This document shows, piece after piece, positions 6,106 to 9,552 of a stretch of 9,552 bases of DNA (position 1 is the stretch's first letter; each line of letters starts with the position of its first letter). The stretch covers positions 1 through 9,552 of the forward strand of contig JAYWAM010000308.1 of NCBI GenBank assembly GCA_043782425.1, written 5' to 3'. Both the position numbers and the translations under genes were made by a program. The notes under the pieces were generated by a model. The model did no database searches. It saw only the letters and a program-made list of their open reading frames with translations, and was not told the origin of the DNA. Source of the stretch: JAYWAM01 sp043782425 (GTDB lineage: Bacteria; Pseudomonadota; Gammaproteobacteria; Burkholderiales; Usitatibacteraceae).

Positions 6106-6665
6106 TTCGAACCATTTTTCTGGCGCTGGCGACTATCGGTGTGCTGGCCGCAGCGCCATGCGCACAGGCGGAAAAAGCTGATCGCGAGAAGCCCATCAAT
6201 CTCGATGCGCAGCGCGCCACCCTAGACGCCGCTAAAAACGTGCGCATTCTCGAAGGTAATGTCGTCATGGTGCAAGGCACGATGCGCATTACCGCAGAGC
6301 GCGTCGAAATCCGCACCGACAGCGAACAGTTCATCACCGCTGTAGCAACCGGCAACCCGGTCACTTTCAGACAAAAACGCGAGGGCTGCGACGAATACAT
6401 AGATGGCTTCGCCGAGCGTGCGGAGTTTGACGACCGCAAGGACGTGCTCAGATTGATTTCGCACGCGCGTATCAAAAGCGGCGAGGATGAATTGAAAAGC
6501 GATTTTATTGTCTACAACGCAGCGACCGACGAATATGAAGTGCTGGGCAACCGTCCCGATGCAGCGAAGAACGACGGGCGCGTCAACATGGTGATCTTTC
6601 CCAATGCCAAAACCGAGGGCAAAAAACCATGCTCCAAGGCAACACCGAAGAGCACCGCCAAGTAA
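6102..6665 (+). CDS. lptA: Lipopolysaccharide transport periplasmic protein LptA
   Basis: The 187-residue product has a Sec signal peptide (hydrophobic core IFLALATIGVLAAAP, predicted cut after AQA, residue 23). An OstA/LptA beta-jellyroll follows: PINLDAQRATLDAAKN (31-46), EGNVVMVQGTMRITAERVEI (51-70), DEYIDGFAERAEFDD (97-111) and a strand pattern to about 165. LptA polymerises head-to-tail into a bridge carrying lipopolysaccharide across the periplasm from LptC to LptD. The last 20 residues are lysine- and threonine-rich and probably disordered. Two cysteines remain in the mature protein (C96, C177), whereas the E. coli protein, as I recall it, has none; a disulphide is possible but unproven. 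The start overlaps lptC by four bases. Confidence 0.95.
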   Translation: MIRTIFLALATIGVLAAAPCAQAEKADREKPINLDAQRATLDAAKNVRILEGNVVMVQGTMRITAERVEIRTDSEQFITAVATGNPVTFRQKREGCDEYIDGFAERAEFDDRKDVLRLISHARIKSGEDELKSDFIVYNAATDEYEVLGNRPDAAKNDGRVNMVIFPNAKTEGKKPCSKATPKSTAK

Positions 6666-6667
6666 CG

Positions 6668-7459
6668 ATGAACCAACGTCTTACAGAGATTGAGCCCGTG
6701 GCGCAGGACGCCGCCGCAACGGCGCCGAGCAAAGCGCCAAGCTTGCTCGAAGCCAAAGGCTTGCGCAAACAATACCGCAAGCGCGTGGTGGTCAGCGATG
6801 TTTCACTCACGGTGCAAAGCGGCGAGGTGGTCGGATTGCTCGGACCCAACGGCGCGGGAAAAACCACGTGCTTTTACATGATTGTTGGCCTGACACCGGT
6901 TGACGGCGGTGTCATCACCCTCGATGGACGCGATTTGTCGCGCCTGCCGATTTATCAGCGCTCGCGTCTCGGGCTGTCATATCTGCCGCAGGAAGCCTCG
7001 ATTTTCCGCAAGCTGACTGTTTCGGAAAACATCGAGGCCGTGCTGCAATTGCAGGATCTTTCTGAGGAGGAAATCCAAAGCAAGCTGGAATCGCTGCTTG
7101 AGGAGCTGCATATTGCCCATCTGCGCAACAATGCCGCTCTCAGCCTTTCCGGCGGCGAACGGCGACGCGTTGAAATAGCGCGCGCGCTGGCGGTTGAACC
7201 GCGCTTTATTCTACTCGACGAGCCGTTTGCCGGCGTCGATCCTATTGCGGTGATGGATATTCAACAAATTATCAAATTCTTGAAAAACCGCGGCATCGGC
7301 GTTTTAATCACCGATCACAACGTGCGCGAAACGCTCGGCATCTGCGACCACGCCTACATCATCAACCAGGGATCGGTGCTGGCCTTCGGCAAGCCGCAGG
7401 AAATCATCTATAATGAAGCCGTACGTAAAGTTTATTTAGGGGAGAATTTCCGTTTGTAA
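6668..7459 (+). CDS. lptB: LPS export ABC transporter ATP-binding protein LptB
   Basis: The 263-residue ATPase powers lipopolysaccharide extraction from the inner membrane with LptF and LptG (not in this window). All ABC motifs are present: Walker A GPNGAGKT (59-66), Q-loop in YLPQEASIFR (105-114, Q108), signature LSGGE (160-164), Walker B ILLDEP (181-186, catalytic E185), D-loop GVDP (189-192) and switch histidine H217 in TDHNVRE. The C-terminal YLGENFRL is characteristic of LptB. The N terminus before LLEAKGLRKQY is about 25 residues longer than E. coli LptB (241 total) and is alanine-rich. I chose ATG 6668, two bases after the lptA stop. ATG 6629, inside lptA with GAGGG nine bases upstream, and TTG 6743, which gives a length near the E. 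coli protein, are alternatives. Confidence 0.95.
   Translation: MNQRLTEIEPVAQDAAATAPSKAPSLLEAKGLRKQYRKRVVVSDVSLTVQSGEVVGLLGPNGAGKTTCFYMIVGLTPVDGGVITLDGRDLSRLPIYQRSRLGLSYLPQEASIFRKLTVSENIEAVLQLQDLSEEEIQSKLESLLEELHIAHLRNNAALSLSGGERRRVEIARALAVEPRFILLDEPFAGVDPIAVMDIQQIIKFLKNRGIGVLITDHNVRETLGICDHAYIINQGSVLAFGKPQEIIYNEAVRKVYLGENFRL
7386..7414 (+). promoter_or_regulatory. Candidate sigma-70 promoter for rpoN
   Basis: TCGGCA (7386-7391, four of six matches to TTGACA), a 17-base spacer and a perfect TATAAT (7409-7414) lie in the 3' end of lptB. Transcription would begin near 7421, leaving a leader of about 80 bases before rpoN. A separate housekeeping promoter for rpoN would let it be expressed apart from the LPS genes. 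It could still be a chance match in coding DNA. Confidence 0.4.
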
Positions 7460-7461
7460 TG

Positions 7462-7498
7462 TTCGGGCGGAAAATCAAAAGGAACCCGCGCTCCCGAA
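7462..7498 (+). other. Possible leader hairpin upstream of rpoN
   Basis: TTCGGG (7462-7467) can pair with CCCGAA (7493-7498), enclosing the only purine-rich ribosome-binding candidate, AGGAA (7480-7484), which lies 17 bases from the ATG. The short stem is weak evidence by itself, but it occupies the whole lptB-rpoN gap. Confidence 0.3.
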
Positions 7499-7501
7499 TC
7501 C

Positions 7502-8938
7502 ATGAAGCAAAGTCTCCAGCTCAAGCTCTCGCAACACCTGACGCTGACGCCGCAATTGCAGCAGTCAATCAAGCTGTTGCAACTTTCCACGGTGGAATTG
7601 AACCAGGAGCTTGAACGCTACCTGCTCGAAAATCCCCTGCTGGAACGCGCCGACATCCCGCCTGACGAAGCGCCGTTTAGCGGCACGCCCGGCGCAACTG
7701 CGAGCACAGCAAACGGCGAAAACGGCAGCGAAGAACCCGCAAGCACGCCAGAAAACGACACGCCCGACTATAGCTTCGCCGACGAGCCCGCCATGATGGG
7801 CGCGCGGCGCAGTGATGATGACGAGGATGGCGGCTATGCGCAGATCGCCGCCGCCGAGCCCACGCTACAGGAGCACCTGCTCGGTCAATTGCAATTGATA
7901 CCGCTGTCACAGCGTGATCGTGAAATCGCCAGCGTGGTGGTGGCGCATCTCGACGAAGAAGGCTATCTCACGCTTGACCTCGCCGAATTACATGCGCTGC
8001 TCGCCGAGGAAATGGAAGTCGATATCGAGGATCTGCAAATCGCTCTCAAGCATGTGCAGCACCTCGATCCCACCGGGGTCGGCGCGCGCGACTTGTCCGA
8101 GTGTCTAATGCTGCAACTCAATGCCCTGCCTGACGATGTGCCGGGGCGCGACTGCGCACTTAAGCTTGTTGAACAGCATCTCGGCGTTCTGGCAGCACGT
8201 GACTTCAACAAACTCAAACGCCTGCTGACGTGCAGCGAGGACCATTTACGCCGCGTACGTGAGCTTATCCTGACCCTCGACCCCAAGCCGGCGCGTAATT
8301 TCGGTCAAGGCGAAACACGTTACATCGTCCCCGATGTGCTGGTGAAAAAAATCGGCAACCGCTGGGTGTCGCAAATTAACCAGGACGCGATGCCGCGCCT
8401 GCGCATCAACAAAATGTATGCCGATATTTTGCACGCCAGCCGCGATGCCTCGGGGAAGAATCTTTCCGGCCAACTGCAAGAAGCGCGCTGGCTTATCAAG
8501 AACGTGCAACAGCGCTTCGATACCATCTTGCGCGTCACCCAGGCGATCGTTGATCGCCAGAAACACTTTTTCGAGCACGGCGAAGTCGCCATGCGCCCGC
8601 TGGTGCTGCGCGAAATCGCCGATCAGGTGGGCCTGCATGAATCGACCATTTCCAGGGTGACCACACAGAAATACATGCTGACCTCACGCGGCATTTTTGA
8701 ATTGAAATATTTTTTTGGCAGCTCAGTTTCAACTGATAGCGGCGGCGCCTGCTCGGCCACCGCGATTCGCGCACTTATCAAACAACTGGTTCAGGCGGAG
8801 GACGGCAAGAAGCCGCTTTCCGACCATCGAATCTCCGATATTCTCGCGCAACAAGGCATAGTGGTTGCGAGGAGAACTGTGGCAAAGTACCGGGAAGCAC
8901 TACAGATTCATCCGGCTAACTTGCGAAAATCGTTGTAA
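7502..8938 (+). CDS. rpoN: RNA polymerase sigma-54 factor RpoN
   Basis: The 478-residue sigma factor directs RNA polymerase to -24/-12 promoters and needs AAA+ enhancer-binding activators to open DNA. Region I (1-48) has the glutamine/leucine-rich pattern LQLKLSQHLTLTPQLQQSIK seen in all RpoN proteins. Region II (about 50-118) is acidic and low in complexity. Region III starts about 120 with the core-binding domain (LDPTGVGARDLSECL, 188-202). The helix-turn-helix is at about 366-387 (LREIADQVGLHESTISRVT), and the RpoN box ARRTVAKYRE at 456-465 is complete and reads the -24 element. Length matches E. coli (477). It starts 42 bases after lptB and is followed 31 bases later by hpf, the standard neighbour. 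A sigma-54 promoter lies in this window at 208-223. Confidence 0.97.
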   Translation: MKQSLQLKLSQHLTLTPQLQQSIKLLQLSTVELNQELERYLLENPLLERADIPPDEAPFSGTPGATASTANGENGSEEPASTPENDTPDYSFADEPAMMGARRSDDDEDGGYAQIAAAEPTLQEHLLGQLQLIPLSQRDREIASVVVAHLDEEGYLTLDLAELHALLAEEMEVDIEDLQIALKHVQHLDPTGVGARDLSECLMLQLNALPDDVPGRDCALKLVEQHLGVLAARDFNKLKRLLTCSEDHLRRVRELILTLDPKPARNFGQGETRYIVPDVLVKKIGNRWVSQINQDAMPRLRINKMYADILHASRDASGKNLSGQLQEARWLIKNVQQRFDTILRVTQAIVDRQKHFFEHGEVAMRPLVLREIADQVGLHESTISRVTTQKYMLTSRGIFELKYFFGSSVSTDSGGACSATAIRALIKQLVQAEDGKKPLSDHRISDILAQQGIVVARRTVAKYREALQIHPANLRKSL

Positions 8939-8969
8939 AACTGCAACCAGCAACAAGGAGAATGGCATT

Positions 8970-9293
8970 ATGAACTTGCACATGACAGGCCATCACCTCG
9001 ACGTCACGCCCGCACTGCGTGATTACGTCACCGCGAAAATGGATCGCATCAACCGCCATTTCGACCATGTTATCGACGTCAACATAATTCTTTCCGTCGA
9101 TAAGCTGAGGCAAAAGATCGAGGCTAACGTGCACTTGTCCGGCAAGGACATTTTCGTCGAGTGCATAGACGAAGATATGTATGCCGCGATCGATATGCTG
9201 GTGGATAAGCTCGATCGCCAGATCATCAAGCACAAGGAAAAGTTTCATGGCAACCGGCACAACGGCGCGCTCAAACACCTGGCTGAAGAGTAG
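8970..9293 (+). CDS. hpf: Ribosome hibernation-promoting factor, short form
   Basis: The 107-residue protein binds the 30S decoding region of idle ribosomes and helps form inactive 100S dimers in stationary phase or starvation. The single HPF/YfiA domain is clear: MNLHMTGHHLDVTPALRDYV (1-20), KMDRINRHFDHVIDVNIILS (23-42), the basic/acidic strands KIEANVHLSGKDIFVE (49-64) and DMYAAIDMLVDKLDRQIIKHKEK (69-91). It lacks the C-terminal dimerisation domain of long HPF, and is a little longer than E. coli Hpf (95). AAGGAG (8955-8960) nine bases before ATG 8970 fixes the start; the frame is open further back into rpoN but that part is not HPF-like. It follows rpoN by 31 bases. In many relatives ptsN comes next; here no gene is seen in the 259 bases after it. 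Confidence 0.95.
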   Translation: MNLHMTGHHLDVTPALRDYVTAKMDRINRHFDHVIDVNIILSVDKLRQKIEANVHLSGKDIFVECIDEDMYAAIDMLVDKLDRQIIKHKEKFHGNRHNGALKHLAEE

Positions 9294-9296
9294 CCG

Positions 9297-9345
9297 GTGT
9301 GGTGTGCATCCAGATTGGTGTGGAAGCGTGGTTTGCACAACACAC
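9297..9345 (+). other. Stem-loop just after hpf
   Basis: GTGTGGTGTGCA (9297-9308) pairs with TGCACAACACAC (9334-9345) at 11 of 12 positions around a 25-base loop that contains a small TCCA/TGGA stem. It begins four bases after the hpf stop. No T run follows, so it is not a standard intrinsic terminator; it could protect the 3' end of the mRNA. Confidence 0.5.
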
Positions 9346-9363
9346 ATGAAGCAATGAACGAGA

Positions 9364-9432
9364 GGGTAGGGCGGGCCTGTCCGCCGCTTCATGCCAAAGC
9401 GGCGCTGATGGTTTGGCGGACCAGTCCACCCT
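9364..9432. repeat. Composite inverted repeat (REP-like)
   Basis: The outer arms GTCCGCC (9379-9385) and GGCGGAC (9415-9421) pair perfectly, and the bases beyond them (GGGTAGGGCGGGCCT versus CAGTCCACCCT) pair imperfectly. Inside, CGCCGCTT (9382-9389) pairs with AAGCGGCG (9397-9404) around a seven-base loop, competing with the outer stem. The layout resembles dispersed extragenic palindromes. It is unrelated in sequence to the repeats around the nuclease gene. Confidence 0.55.
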
Positions 9433-9531
9433 GCGTGCTACGCTGTCGGCACATCAGTTAGGAACCGAGAAAGAATAACTTGAACAATTGGCCGCTTGCA
9501 GACGAGATGCCAGGCAAGGCGCAGAACGCGC

Positions 9532-9549
9532 TGTGTGGCGAGCCACACA
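9532..9549. repeat. Palindrome at the window edge
   Basis: TGTGTGGC-GA-GCCACACA has 8-base perfect arms and lies three bases from the end of the window. The flank before it (CAGACGAGATGCCAGGCAAG, 9499-9518, onwards) may be the left half of a larger inverted repeat whose right half lies outside. From 9433 to 9531 I see no gene or other clear element. Confidence 0.5.
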
Positions 9550-9552
9550 AGC

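Overview
This window reads as a chromosomal segment of a Gram-negative bacterium, most likely a betaproteobacterium (Nitrosomonadales/Gallionellales-like is my best guess, from protein style only). It carries the conserved lipopolysaccharide block kdsD-kdsC-lptC-lptA-lptB followed by rpoN and hpf, an order typical of beta- and gammaproteobacteria. No tRNA, rRNA, CRISPR array or insertion sequence was seen.

Left part (1-1086): a non-coding leader with a near-perfect sigma-54 (-24/-12) promoter at 208-223 and an inverted repeat about 120 bases upstream of the predicted start point. These precede a 32-codon membrane-peptide ORF and a type IV prepilin-like gene, and a strong hairpin terminator follows. 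On the minus strand, converging on the same terminator, is a CPA2-family cation/proton antiporter with a C-terminal RCK (TrkA) module (1098-3071).

Middle part (3072-3987): an accessory island. A small DUF559 (PD-(D/E)XK, Vsr-like) nuclease gene lies between GC-rich inverted repeats. The upstream element is a pair of 26-base perfect inverted repeats (3293-3318 and 3404-3429). A degenerate, inverted copy lies downstream (3822-3909). Three further palindromes sit in and after the 3' end of the gene. The start codon and ribosome-binding purines of the nuclease lie inside the repeat. This repeat-nuclease-repeat unit is the best candidate here for an undescribed mobile cassette.

Right part (3988-9293): seven tightly packed plus-strand genes. 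KdsD makes arabinose 5-phosphate, and KdsC removes phosphate from KDO 8-phosphate, so the two act on either side of KDO 8-phosphate synthase. LptC, LptA and LptB are the bitopic tether, the periplasmic bridge and the ATPase of the LPS transport machine. RpoN is sigma-54, whose predicted target promoter lies at the left end of this same window. Hpf is the short hibernation-promoting factor. A candidate sigma-70 promoter for rpoN lies in the 3' end of lptB.

Tail (9294-9552): no gene found. It holds a 12-base imperfect stem right after hpf, a composite inverted repeat at 9364-9432 and a palindrome at the very edge that may be half of a longer repeat.
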